Shown one piece after another: positions 26,450 to 34,343 of a stretch of 60,038 nucleotides of DNA (position 1 is its first letter; each line of letters starts with the position of its first letter). Under the pieces are notes generated by a model. That model was not told the origin of the DNA. It was given only the letters and a program-made list of their open reading frames with translations, and ran no database searches. Made by a program: the position numbers and the translations under genes. The DNA comes from JAUPVN01 sp964423475 (GTDB taxonomy: Bacteria > Patescibacteriota > Saccharimonadia > Saccharimonadales > CAIOMD01): assembly GCA_964423475.1 (NCBI GenBank), contig CAYRFD010000001.1, forward strand, positions 1-60,038. Direction: 5' to 3'.

Positions 26450-27283
26450 TTAAGAAGATTTTTTTGGTTTAGAAACTTTTTTAGTAGTTTGTGCAGGGCT
26501 TTTAGTAATAGTGCCACCTACTTGTTTGCTAGAAGCTGAATCAACAGCTATATGGTTAACATAAATATAGGCTGGTAAACAGACATAGGCTACCATTAGT
26601 ATTAATGATGCTATCCAACCAATAAATGGTACAATATTTGCTGCTTGTATACCAAAATTTACTACCACTATTGCAAGCACCCATTGCCAATTTTGTTTAG
26701 AAACTTCGTAGCTAGATTTTAAGGTATCTGTTATTGAAAGATCTTTAGTCATTAGTATGTAAGGTGCTAAAAGAGTAAAAAACCAAACTGCAATAGCCCA
26801 CACAATTGCTAAGGGTAAAAGTATAAACCCAATTAGTACTATCATTAATAGCATCGATACAATAAAGGGCAAAACCACAGCTAACCCAATAAGTAAGCCA
26901 ATAACAACGTATCTTACAATATAGTGTTTGCTTAGTTCAAAAGCTTCTGAAATGCTAATTTTTTGTTTTCTAACACTAGCTAGTTGGGTGGCTACTAGGG
27001 CGGGTGTTACCAATAACCATATAACTGTTAAAACTATACTTAAAACAAAAGTAAAAATAGATGCAAAAACACTAATTGTTCCGTTGTTGTCATTTACAGA
27101 TGCCATAAATGGTAATAAAAACACAGGAATGGCAACAATTGTTGCAAGTATAGGAACGGCAATTATCCCCAAAAAAGTTAAAATATTAAATTTTAATGCT
27201 TCCCATGATTCGTCTATCTTAGAAAAGGCATAGCCCATCTTTTCAAAGACATCCATTTGATTTGCTGATTTTGTTTGCGACAT
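26450..27283 (-). CDS. Multi-pass membrane protein (about six helices)
   Basis: A 277-residue integral membrane protein with a soluble N-terminus (about 1-35), about six hydrophobic helices and a basic C-terminal tail (KSPAQTTKKVSKPKKSS). Its general pattern resembles the glycerophosphoryl-diester-phosphodiesterase membrane-domain or DUF975-like families (TLKSSYEVSKQNW near the third loop), but the assignment is not secure. AAGGAG lies about eight bases before the ATG on the minus strand. Convergent with tyrS and divergent from hisS. Confidence 0.7.
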   Translation of the reverse strand: MSQTKSANQMDVFEKMGYAFSKIDESWEALKFNILTFLGIIAVPILATIVAIPVFLLPFMASVNDNNGTISVFASIFTFVLSIVLTVIWLLVTPALVATQLASVRKQKISISEAFELSKHYIVRYVVIGLLIGLAVVLPFIVSMLLMIVLIGFILLPLAIVWAIAVWFFTLLAPYILMTKDLSITDTLKSSYEVSKQNWQWVLAIVVVNFGIQAANIVPFIGWIASLILMVAYVCLPAYIYVNHIAVDSASSKQVGGTITKSPAQTTKKVSKPKKSS

Positions 27284-27338
27284 AATTTACTCCTTATTTA
27301 CTTCTATTAAACTCTTTTGCACCGCTGGCGTCAATATC

Positions 27339-27357
27339 TGGTATAATAATTGGTATT
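27339..27357 (+). promoter_or_regulatory. Extended -10 promoter of hisS, nearly leaderless
   Basis: TGG then TATAAT (27342-27347); a possible -35 TTGCAC lies at 27317-27322. Predicted +1 about 27354, four bases before the ATG. No Shine-Dalgarno. Confidence 0.55.
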
Positions 27358-28680
27358 ATGGCATTAGATACAACACCCTATAAAGGCGTAAGAGATTTTT
27401 ACCCCCAAGATTATATAGTAAGACAATATATTTTTGATACCTGGAGAAACACTGTAGAAAAATTTGGTTACGAACCTTATGATGCCTCTGTAATTGAGGG
27501 CATAGATATATATTTAGCAAAAACTAGTGAAGAGATTGTTTCTGAACAAACATATTCTTTTACAGACAGAGGTGGCCGCCAAGTAGTATTGCGCCCAGAG
27601 ATGACCCCAACTGTAAGCCGAATGGTAGCTCAACGTAGGCAAGAGCTTGCTTACCCTCTTAGGTGGTACAGTATCCCTAATTGTTGGCGTTACGAAAGGC
27701 CACAAAAAGGCCGATTGCGAGAGCATTGGCAACTAAATGTTGATGTTTTTGGGATACAAAACGTAACCGCAGATATAGAAATAATTACCGTAGCAAACGA
27801 AATCATGAAAGCTTTTAAAGCTACACCAGAAATGTATACCATTAGGGTTAATTCTAGACAGGTAGTTGCCTATATTTTAAGTGATTATTTGGGGCTTGAG
27901 GCAGCCGAAGCTACAACTATTATTAGATTAATAGATAGAATGAACAAAATGGAATATGGCGAATTTGCAGGTTTAATTAGTGCGGCAATTAGCCCAAGCT
28001 TAAGAGAAGAAAAAGCAGTAGATGAACAACTTCTAACTATCTTAAAAGCTAGGACTATTAAAGAGTTACCTACAGAAGTCCAAAGACAACCTTTTACAAT
28101 AGAATTACAAGAGCTACTAGAAAATCTAAAATTCCAAGGGATACAAAATGCAGTTTTTGATCCAACTCTTATGCGTGGTTTTATGTACTATACAGATGTA
28201 GTTTTTGAGGTTTTTGATACCAGCCCAGAAAATAATCGAGCATTGTTTGGTGGTGGCCGCTATGACGGGCTTGTTGGCCAATTTGGTGTTGAGCCAGTGC
28301 CAACAGTTGGTTTTGGCATGGGCGATGTAACTATTAAAGACTTTTTAGAAACCCATAAATTATTACCAAAGTTGGCTCATACAGTACATGCAACTATGGT
28401 TTTTGTTGGTGACATGAACCAAAAAGCGCAACCACTGCTTGCTAAACTTAGACAAGAGGGTGCTCATATTAGCGTAGATAGCACAGATAGAAAGTTAGAT
28501 AAAAAGCTTAAAAGTGTTGCTAAATCTGGTGTTAGATATGCAATTATTTTTGGAGAAGGCGAAAGTAATGAAAGCAACATTACTATAAAAGATTTATCTA
28601 ATGGCAAGCAAGAACAGCATTCGTTTGAAAGAGTTGTAACAACAATAATGGCAAATAGCAAAAATAATTTGTTAGATTAA
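27358..28680 (+). CDS. hisS: Histidyl-tRNA synthetase
   Basis: Class II synthetase of 440 residues. Motif 1 region with VVLRPEMTPTVSRM; motif 2 with RYERPQKGRLREHWQ (WQ in place of the usual HQ); the histidine A motif as MRGFMYYTDVVFEVF in place of RGLDYYT; motif 3 GGGRYDGL; and the C-terminal anticodon-binding domain from about residue 340. The conserved arginine of motif A is kept. The divergence of these motifs fits a Patescibacteria-type HisRS. It is 31 bases upstream of tig. Confidence 0.95.
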   Translation: MALDTTPYKGVRDFYPQDYIVRQYIFDTWRNTVEKFGYEPYDASVIEGIDIYLAKTSEEIVSEQTYSFTDRGGRQVVLRPEMTPTVSRMVAQRRQELAYPLRWYSIPNCWRYERPQKGRLREHWQLNVDVFGIQNVTADIEIITVANEIMKAFKATPEMYTIRVNSRQVVAYILSDYLGLEAAEATTIIRLIDRMNKMEYGEFAGLISAAISPSLREEKAVDEQLLTILKARTIKELPTEVQRQPFTIELQELLENLKFQGIQNAVFDPTLMRGFMYYTDVVFEVFDTSPENNRALFGGGRYDGLVGQFGVEPVPTVGFGMGDVTIKDFLETHKLLPKLAHTVHATMVFVGDMNQKAQPLLAKLRQEGAHISVDSTDRKLDKKLKSVAKSGVRYAIIFGEGESNESNITIKDLSNGKQEQHSFERVVTTIMANSKNNLLD

Positions 28681-28692
28681 TGTGTAAATTTG

Positions 28693-28711
28693 TGATATAG
28701 TTGCTAGCTAT
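28693..28711 (+). promoter_or_regulatory. Extended -10 promoter of tig, nearly leaderless
   Basis: TGA then TATAGT (28696-28701). Predicted +1 about 28708, four bases before the ATG at 28712. Confidence 0.45.
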
Positions 28712-29998
28712 ATGAATACATCTACAACCAACCTATCAGACACAAAAGTAAAATTAATTGTAAGTGGTAATGCAAACGAATTAGCCTCGGCTAAAAAATT
28801 GGCTTTGGCAAAACTAGCACCACAAGTTAAGGTAGAGGGTTTTAGGCCGGGTAGAGCTCCAGCACAAATAGTAGAAAAGCACCTAGACCCAACGGTTTTG
28901 GCACAAGAAACTATAGATATATTACTGAAAGATTTGTACGTAAAAGCGTTAGAAAAAGAGTCTTTAAGGCCTGTTTCGTCTCCAGAAGTTTCTGTGACTA
29001 AATTTGTGCCATATACAGACATTGAATTTAAAGTAGAAATAGATATTGTGGGCCCAATTAAACTTGCAGATTATAAAAAGTTAAAGGCTACCCGTGGCAC
29101 ATATACGGTATCTGCAAAAGATATCACAGAAGTACTAGAACGCTTACAAACTCAAATGGCCGAACATAAAGAGGTAAAAAGAGCAGCAAAAGAAGGCGAT
29201 AGAGTATGGATAGAATTTAACGGTACAGACGATAAGGGCGTACCAGTTAAGGGTGCATCTGGTAAAGATTATCCACTTGCACTTGGCTCTAATACGTTTA
29301 TCCCGGGGTTTGAGAAAAACCTTATAGGAGCTAAACCAGAAGATAAAGTTAAGTTTACAATACCCTTTCCTAAAGATTATGGCGTAAAGGCACTGCAAAA
29401 TAAAAAAGTAACCTTTGATGTAACGGTGCAAAAGGTAGAAGAGGTTATTAAACCTAAAGTAGATGAAGCATTTGTTAAAAAAGTTGGTGCATTTGATTCA
29501 GTAGCAGATCTTAAAAAAGATATTAAAAAACAGTTAACGCTAGAGCGTGGCCAGCAATTAGATAGAGAATACGAAGATGCTTTGGTAGACGAAATTGTGG
29601 CTCATAGTACGGTTTCTTTGCCAGAATCTATGCTTAAAGAACAAGTAGAGGCTATGGATAGCGAGTTTCAGCAGAATTTAGTTTACCGCGGCCAAACTTT
29701 TCAAGAGTATTTAGAGCATAATGGTTTAACTGAGCAATCTTATAAAGACACAGAACTTTTGCCCGCAGCTAAAAAAAGACTTACCGCAGGTCTAGTATTA
29801 AGTTCTATATCAGAAAAAGAAAATATCACCGTATCTCCAGAAGAGTTAGAAATACGAATACAAGTATTAAAAGGCCAGCACCAGAACGATAATGCAATGT
29901 TAAAAGAGTTAGAAAAGCCAGATGCTCGCCGTAGCGTAACCGCAAGAATGCTCACAGAAAAAACTATTGCTAAAATTGTTGAATATAATAAAAAATAA
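28712..29998 (+). CDS. tig: Trigger factor
   Basis: Ribosome-bound chaperone and prolyl isomerase of 428 residues. The N-terminal ribosome-binding domain has the signature GFRPGRAPAQIVEKH (usual GFRkGkvP), followed by an FKBP-type PPIase domain (about 150-245; GDRVWIEFNG, FIPGFEKNLIGAK) and a helical C-terminal substrate cradle. It is located directly before clpP, the classic tig-clpP order, but clpX does not follow. Confidence 0.96.
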   Translation: MNTSTTNLSDTKVKLIVSGNANELASAKKLALAKLAPQVKVEGFRPGRAPAQIVEKHLDPTVLAQETIDILLKDLYVKALEKESLRPVSSPEVSVTKFVPYTDIEFKVEIDIVGPIKLADYKKLKATRGTYTVSAKDITEVLERLQTQMAEHKEVKRAAKEGDRVWIEFNGTDDKGVPVKGASGKDYPLALGSNTFIPGFEKNLIGAKPEDKVKFTIPFPKDYGVKALQNKKVTFDVTVQKVEEVIKPKVDEAFVKKVGAFDSVADLKKDIKKQLTLERGQQLDREYEDALVDEIVAHSTVSLPESMLKEQVEAMDSEFQQNLVYRGQTFQEYLEHNGLTEQSYKDTELLPAAKKRLTAGLVLSSISEKENITVSPEELEIRIQVLKGQHQNDNAMLKELEKPDARRSVTARMLTEKTIAKIVEYNKK

Positions 29999-30009
29999 TT
30001 AGATTGTAT

Positions 30010-30036
30010 TTAGCACTCAAAGTTGACGAGTGCTAA
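30010..30036 (+). promoter_or_regulatory. CIRCE operator (HrcA site) of clpP
   Basis: TTAGCACTC, a nine-base spacer, GAGTGCTAA: a perfect CIRCE inverted repeat. The -35 of the clpP promoter lies across its spacer and right arm. Confidence 0.95.
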
Positions 30037-30051
30037 TATTATAGCTATAAT
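30023..30051 (+). promoter_or_regulatory. clpP promoter embedded in CIRCE
   Basis: TTGACG (30023-30028) and TATAAT (30046-30051), 17 bases apart. Predicted +1 is 30058, one base before the ATG at 30059, so the clpP mRNA should be leaderless. Confidence 0.85.
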
Positions 30052-30058
30052 TAAACTA

Positions 30059-30637
30059 ATGAAAAATTATATGATACCCACAGTTATAGAAAATGATGGC
30101 CGAATTGAGCGAGCCTACGATATATATAGCAGATTACTAAAAGACAGGATAGTTTTTTTAGGAGAAGATGTTAACCCCCATACGGCTAATATAATTGTTG
30201 CTCAAATGCTATTTTTAGAGGCAGAAGACCCTAAAAAAGATATTCTTTTGTATATAAATAGCCCAGGTGGCAGTGTTTATGATGGATTTGCCATTTACGA
30301 CACAATGCAATACGTAAAGTGCGATGTTCAAACCTACGGTATTGGTCTGCAAGCTAGCATGGGGGCATTTTTGCTTTCTAGTGGTGCAAAAGGCAAACGC
30401 TATGCATTGCCTCACAGTAAAGTTATGATTCATCAACCATCTTCTGGCACCCGTGGCAAAGTAACAGATATGGAAATTGATCTGCAAGAATCTTTACGAG
30501 TTAAAAAACAGTTAAACGAAATTTTAGCAAAAAACACTGGTCAAAAGCTTGCTAAAGTTACTGCAGATGCAGAACGAGATTATTGGATGAGTGCTCAAGA
30601 AGCAAAATCTTATGGCCTAATAGACAAAGTTTTATAA
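30059..30637 (+). CDS. clpP: ATP-dependent Clp protease proteolytic subunit
   Basis: Serine protease of 192 residues forming the tetradecameric chamber that works with ClpC. Catalytic triad: S100 in ASMGAFL, H125 in MIHQP, D174 in ERDYW. The frame is open upstream to a TTG at 30023, but that codon is part of the CIRCE element and -35 box. The ATG at 30059 sits at the predicted +1. ATG at 30071 (MIPTVIE) is the alternative. There is no Shine-Dalgarno for either. Confidence 0.95.
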   Translation: MKNYMIPTVIENDGRIERAYDIYSRLLKDRIVFLGEDVNPHTANIIVAQMLFLEAEDPKKDILLYINSPGGSVYDGFAIYDTMQYVKCDVQTYGIGLQASMGAFLLSSGAKGKRYALPHSKVMIHQPSSGTRGKVTDMEIDLQESLRVKKQLNEILAKNTGQKLAKVTADAERDYWMSAQEAKSYGLIDKVL

Positions 30638-30642
30638 AATTG

Positions 30643-30672
30643 TTGACAATTACACTGCATTTAGCGTAACCT
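30643..30672 (+). promoter_or_regulatory. rpoBC promoter
   Basis: Consensus TTGACA (30643-30648) with TAACCT (30667-30672), 18 bases apart, only a few bases after the clpP stop. Predicted +1 is about 30679. Confidence 0.6.
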
Positions 30673-30678
30673 AGTAAA

Positions 30679-30809
30679 AAGAAGTAGTGTCGGCTAGGCT
30701 GTGCTCGTGTGTCTCCAAAATATGAGTGCCAAAAACACCAACGCCAGGGAACTTCGCGCGAAATCAAAGGATCCAATAATAAATTTAATAACGGAGGAAT
30801 CTGCTATAT
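30679..30809 (+). promoter_or_regulatory. Long 5' leader of rpoB
   Basis: About 130 bases of leader with greater GC content than its surroundings. Possible pairings: GAAGT (30681) with ACTTC (30751), and GCTC with GAGT. A perfect palindrome TTCGCGCGAA lies at 30753-30762. Its start GTGTCGGCTAGGCTGTGCTC resembles the start of the tuf leader. CGGAGG precedes the rpoB ATG. Probably a regulatory or stabilising leader, as for many rpoB operons; the mechanism is not known. Confidence 0.45.
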
Positions 30810-33800
30810 ATGGCATCAAGCGCTCAGCCCACTCAGCTTGCAAAAGGTAAGCGAACATTTTATACAAAAAGTAACGACATAGCTCTACCAAACTTAATAG
30901 AACACCAAAACAATAGTTTTGATTGGTTTGTAAAAGATGGTTTGGGGGAATTATTTGCCGAGATTAACCCAATAGACGATTATACGGGCCAAAAACTATC
31001 TTTGTCTTTTAAGTCTTACCACTTTGGTGACCCTAAAATGACAGAGTCAGAAGCTCGCGAAAATAACGTTAGCTTTGAGGCACCGTTAATGGCGGTTGCC
31101 GAACTTGTAAATAAAGTTACAGGAGAGGTAAAAGAGCAAGAAATATATTTGGGTGATTACCCGTGGATGACCAAGCGAGGTACTTTTGTAATAAATGGAG
31201 CAGAGCGTGTAGTAGTAAGCCAGTTAATTAGAAGCCCCGGTGTTTTTTATACCGCCGATTTACATGGGTCTAAAAATTATTATGGTGCAAAGGTAATACC
31301 TAACCGAGGAGCTTGGTTAGAATTTGAAACAGCTGTTAATGGTGCAATATACGTAAAAATAGATAGACGTCGTAAGATTGCTGTTACTACATTATTAAAA
31401 GCACTTGGCATGAATGAGGCAGCTATTAAATCTGCTATGCAACATGTAGATACCGGTAAACTAAGTTACATAGACGCAACTCTAGAAAAAGATCCTTCAA
31501 AAGGCATGCAAGAGGCTCTAATAGAAGTTTACAGACGCTTGCGCCCCGGTGATTTAGCCACTGTAGATAATGCTCGAAGTTTAATAGAAAGTATGTTCTA
31601 CAACTACAAGCGTTTTGACTTTAGCCGAGTAGGCCGTTATAAGCTTAACCAAAGGCTAAACCTAGATGTTGATAACACTTTAGAGAATCGTGTTATGCGC
31701 CTAGAAGATTTAACCGCCATACTAGCAGAACTTATTAGGCTTAATAACACACAAGAACCAGCAGATGATATAGATAGCTTGTCTAACCGCCGTATTAAAT
31801 TAGTTGGAGAACTAGTACAACGTCAATTTAGGATTGGTTTACTACGCATGGACAGAAACGCTAAAGATCGCATGAGCATGAGCGAAATAGAAACAGTTAC
31901 TCCTAGTCAGCTTATTAATGCTCGCCCTGTTGTAGCGGCTGTTCGCGAATTTTTTGCATCTAGTCAGTTAAGCCAATTTATGGATCAAATTAACCCATTA
32001 AGTGAGCTTGCTCACAAGCGCCGCCTAAGCTCTATGGGCCCTGGTGGTTTAAGCAGAGAACGTGCCGGTTTTGAAGTTAGAGATGCGCACGCTACCCACT
32101 ACGGTCGTATTTGTGCTGTAGAAACCCCAGAAGGTGCCAACATTGGTTTGGTGCTAAACATGGCTACCTATGCCAGAGTAAACGAATATGGCTTTTTAGA
32201 AACACCATATCGTAAAGTTTTAAATTCTGTAGCAGCTAAAGATGCTGCTAATCATATTGCAGCAATAGATTTAGAAGATGAATCAGGCAAAACTATTGTT
32301 AAAAAAGGCAAAACTATTACGCCCGCAGATGTTAAGAAGTTAGTTGCTGTTAAAAATCGTGCAACTTGGCCAGTCAAAGCAAAAGTAACAGACAAAGTTG
32401 TCTTTTTAGACGCTAGCGGAGAAGAAAATGCTGTAATTGCAGGATTTGGCAATAATATAGATGACAATGGCTATTTTGTAGAAGATCGTGTATCGGCACG
32501 TAATAGATTAGTTGCCGGAGAAGTAGACGCCAATTCCGTAACTCATATAGATGCTGCTAGTAAGCAAATTATTGGCTCATCTGCCGCACTTGTTCCATTT
32601 ATAGAAAAGAACTATGTTCTAAGAAGTTTAATTGGTAGTAATCAGCAACGTCAGGCTGTTCCCCTTATTAATCCTAGGGCTCCTTTAGTGGGTACAGGTA
32701 TAGAAGCCTATGTTGCTCGTAATACAGGGCAATTAATAGTTGCAGAGACAGAAGGCACTGTACAAAAAGCTACTGCAGAGGCTGTTGTAGTTGAGTATAA
32801 AGAAGGAAAGAAAACTTACGTTCCACAACACTACGTTAGAAGTAACGAAGGCTCTAGCATCAATCAAAAAGTTGTTGTTCATAACGGCCAAAAAGTTAAA
32901 ACTGGCGATGTATTAATAGAAGGCATGAGTATAGAAGATGGCGAGCTTGCCCTAGGCCAAGACGTTTTAGTAGGCTTTATGCCATGGGGCGGTTATAACT
33001 TTGAAGACGCTATTGTTATAAGTGAGCGCCTTGTTAAAGAAGATGCTTTTACAAGTGTTCACATTGTAGACTACATGACAGAGGTAAGAGAAACTAAGTT
33101 GGGCCCAGAAATTGTTACCAGAGACATACCTAATGTATCAGAAGAAGCCCTAAGGCATTTAGACGATGATGGTATTGTTCGTATAGGTGCAGAAGTTCAC
33201 CCAGGTGAAATCTTGGTAGGAAAAATTACTCCAAAAGGAGAACAAGAGCTTTCTAGCGAAGAACGCTTATTAAGAGCAATTTTTGGCGAAAAAGCTAAAG
33301 ATGTAAGAGACACTTCTCAAAGAATGAGTAACGGGAAACACGGTAAAGTTGTTGGAGTAAAAATATTTAGTAGAGAAAAAGGTCATGAGCTAAAAGCTGG
33401 CGTTATTATGCAAATTCAAGTTTTTGTTGCCCAAATGCGTAAAATTGCTGTAGGTGACAAGCTAGCTGGTAGACACGGTAACAAAGGTGTTATTGCGCGT
33501 GTTTTGCCAGTAGAAGACATGCCATATATGGAAGACGGGCGCCCGCTAGATATGGTGTTAAATCCACTTGGTGTTCCAAGCCGTATGAATTTAGGACAGT
33601 TATTTGAAATACCTTTAGGTATGGCCGCAAAAGCTCTTGGTATAAAAGTTGCTAGCCCACCATTTGACGGTGTTCCACTTAAAAAGATAGAAGATTTGTT
33701 AGAACAAGCTGGTTTGCCACGCGACGGTAAACAGCAGCTTTACGACGGCCGTTCTGGTGAGCCATTTAAAGAGCGAACAACAGTAGGTATGATGTATACC

Positions 33801-34343
33801 ATTAAGCTTAATCACATGATTGCCGATAAAATTCATGCTCGTTCTACCGGGCCATACACCATGGTTACTCAACAACCATTGGGTGGTAAGGCACAAAATG
33901 GTGGTCAGCGTTTTGGAGAAATGGAAGTTTGGGCACTAGAAGCTTATGGTGCCGCCAATACGTTGCAAGAAATGCTAACCATTAAATCAGACGATGTATA
34001 TGGCCGTGCTAAAGCTTACGAGTCTATCATTAAACAAACTCAAATTGTTGGTCCAAAGGTACCAGAAAGCTTTAATGTGTTAGTTAAAGAACTTCAAGGT
34101 TTGGGCCTTAAGGTTGATCTTGTTGGTGCCGAGTTAGAAGAAACCGACGCAGAAGTTTTACTAGAAGAAACAATTAAAGAAGAAGCCATAAATCAATCCG
34201 ACATAGATGTACCACACGAGGCTGTTAATCCTTTAGACGTAACAGAAGATGTTGCCGCCGATGAATTTGAGGTTTTGCAAGAAGGGGCCGATGAGCCAAC
34301 TGTAACCATGACAGAAAACGACAACGAAGAGGAGACTAAATAA
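30810..34343 (+). CDS. rpoB: RNA polymerase beta subunit
   Basis: An 1177-residue catalytic subunit. Conserved blocks include the rifampicin-region SSQLSQFMDQINPLSE (M391-D392), GPGGLSRERAGFEVRD, the VETPEGANIGL block, GYNFEDAI and KLAGRHGNKGVI near the active centre. Within the rifampicin cluster, E. coli N518, A532 and L533 correspond to I, S and M here; P567 is A. No large lineage insertion is evident. The C-terminal 75 residues are a very acidic tail after DLVGAELEE. The stop and the rpoC start share one base (TAATG). Confidence 0.98.
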   Translation: MASSAQPTQLAKGKRTFYTKSNDIALPNLIEHQNNSFDWFVKDGLGELFAEINPIDDYTGQKLSLSFKSYHFGDPKMTESEARENNVSFEAPLMAVAELVNKVTGEVKEQEIYLGDYPWMTKRGTFVINGAERVVVSQLIRSPGVFYTADLHGSKNYYGAKVIPNRGAWLEFETAVNGAIYVKIDRRRKIAVTTLLKALGMNEAAIKSAMQHVDTGKLSYIDATLEKDPSKGMQEALIEVYRRLRPGDLATVDNARSLIESMFYNYKRFDFSRVGRYKLNQRLNLDVDNTLENRVMRLEDLTAILAELIRLNNTQEPADDIDSLSNRRIKLVGELVQRQFRIGLLRMDRNAKDRMSMSEIETVTPSQLINARPVVAAVREFFASSQLSQFMDQINPLSELAHKRRLSSMGPGGLSRERAGFEVRDAHATHYGRICAVETPEGANIGLVLNMATYARVNEYGFLETPYRKVLNSVAAKDAANHIAAIDLEDESGKTIVKKGKTITPADVKKLVAVKNRATWPVKAKVTDKVVFLDASGEENAVIAGFGNNIDDNGYFVEDRVSARNRLVAGEVDANSVTHIDAASKQIIGSSAALVPFIEKNYVLRSLIGSNQQRQAVPLINPRAPLVGTGIEAYVARNTGQLIVAETEGTVQKATAEAVVVEYKEGKKTYVPQHYVRSNEGSSINQKVVVHNGQKVKTGDVLIEGMSIEDGELALGQDVLVGFMPWGGYNFEDAIVISERLVKEDAFTSVHIVDYMTEVRETKLGPEIVTRDIPNVSEEALRHLDDDGIVRIGAEVHPGEILVGKITPKGEQELSSEERLLRAIFGEKAKDVRDTSQRMSNGKHGKVVGVKIFSREKGHELKAGVIMQIQVFVAQMRKIAVGDKLAGRHGNKGVIARVLPVEDMPYMEDGRPLDMVLNPLGVPSRMNLGQLFEIPLGMAAKALGIKVASPPFDGVPLKKIEDLLEQAGLPRDGKQQLYDGRSGEPFKERTTVGMMYTIKLNHMIADKIHARSTGPYTMVTQQPLGGKAQNGGQRFGEMEVWALEAYGAANTLQEMLTIKSDDVYGRAKAYESIIKQTQIVGPKVPESFNVLVKELQGLGLKVDLVGAELEETDAEVLLEETIKEEAINQSDIDVPHEAVNPLDVTEDVAADEFEVLQEGADEPTVTMTENDNEEETK

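Noticed and set aside
30023..30058. clpP start at the TTG at 30023
   Set aside because: The codon belongs to the CIRCE arm and the -35 box and would be upstream of the transcription start.
30753..30762. Palindrome TTCGCGCGAA in the rpoB leader as an operator
   Set aside because: Only one copy, located downstream of the promoter in transcribed leader; no known repressor site matches, and it cannot form a hairpin with a loop.
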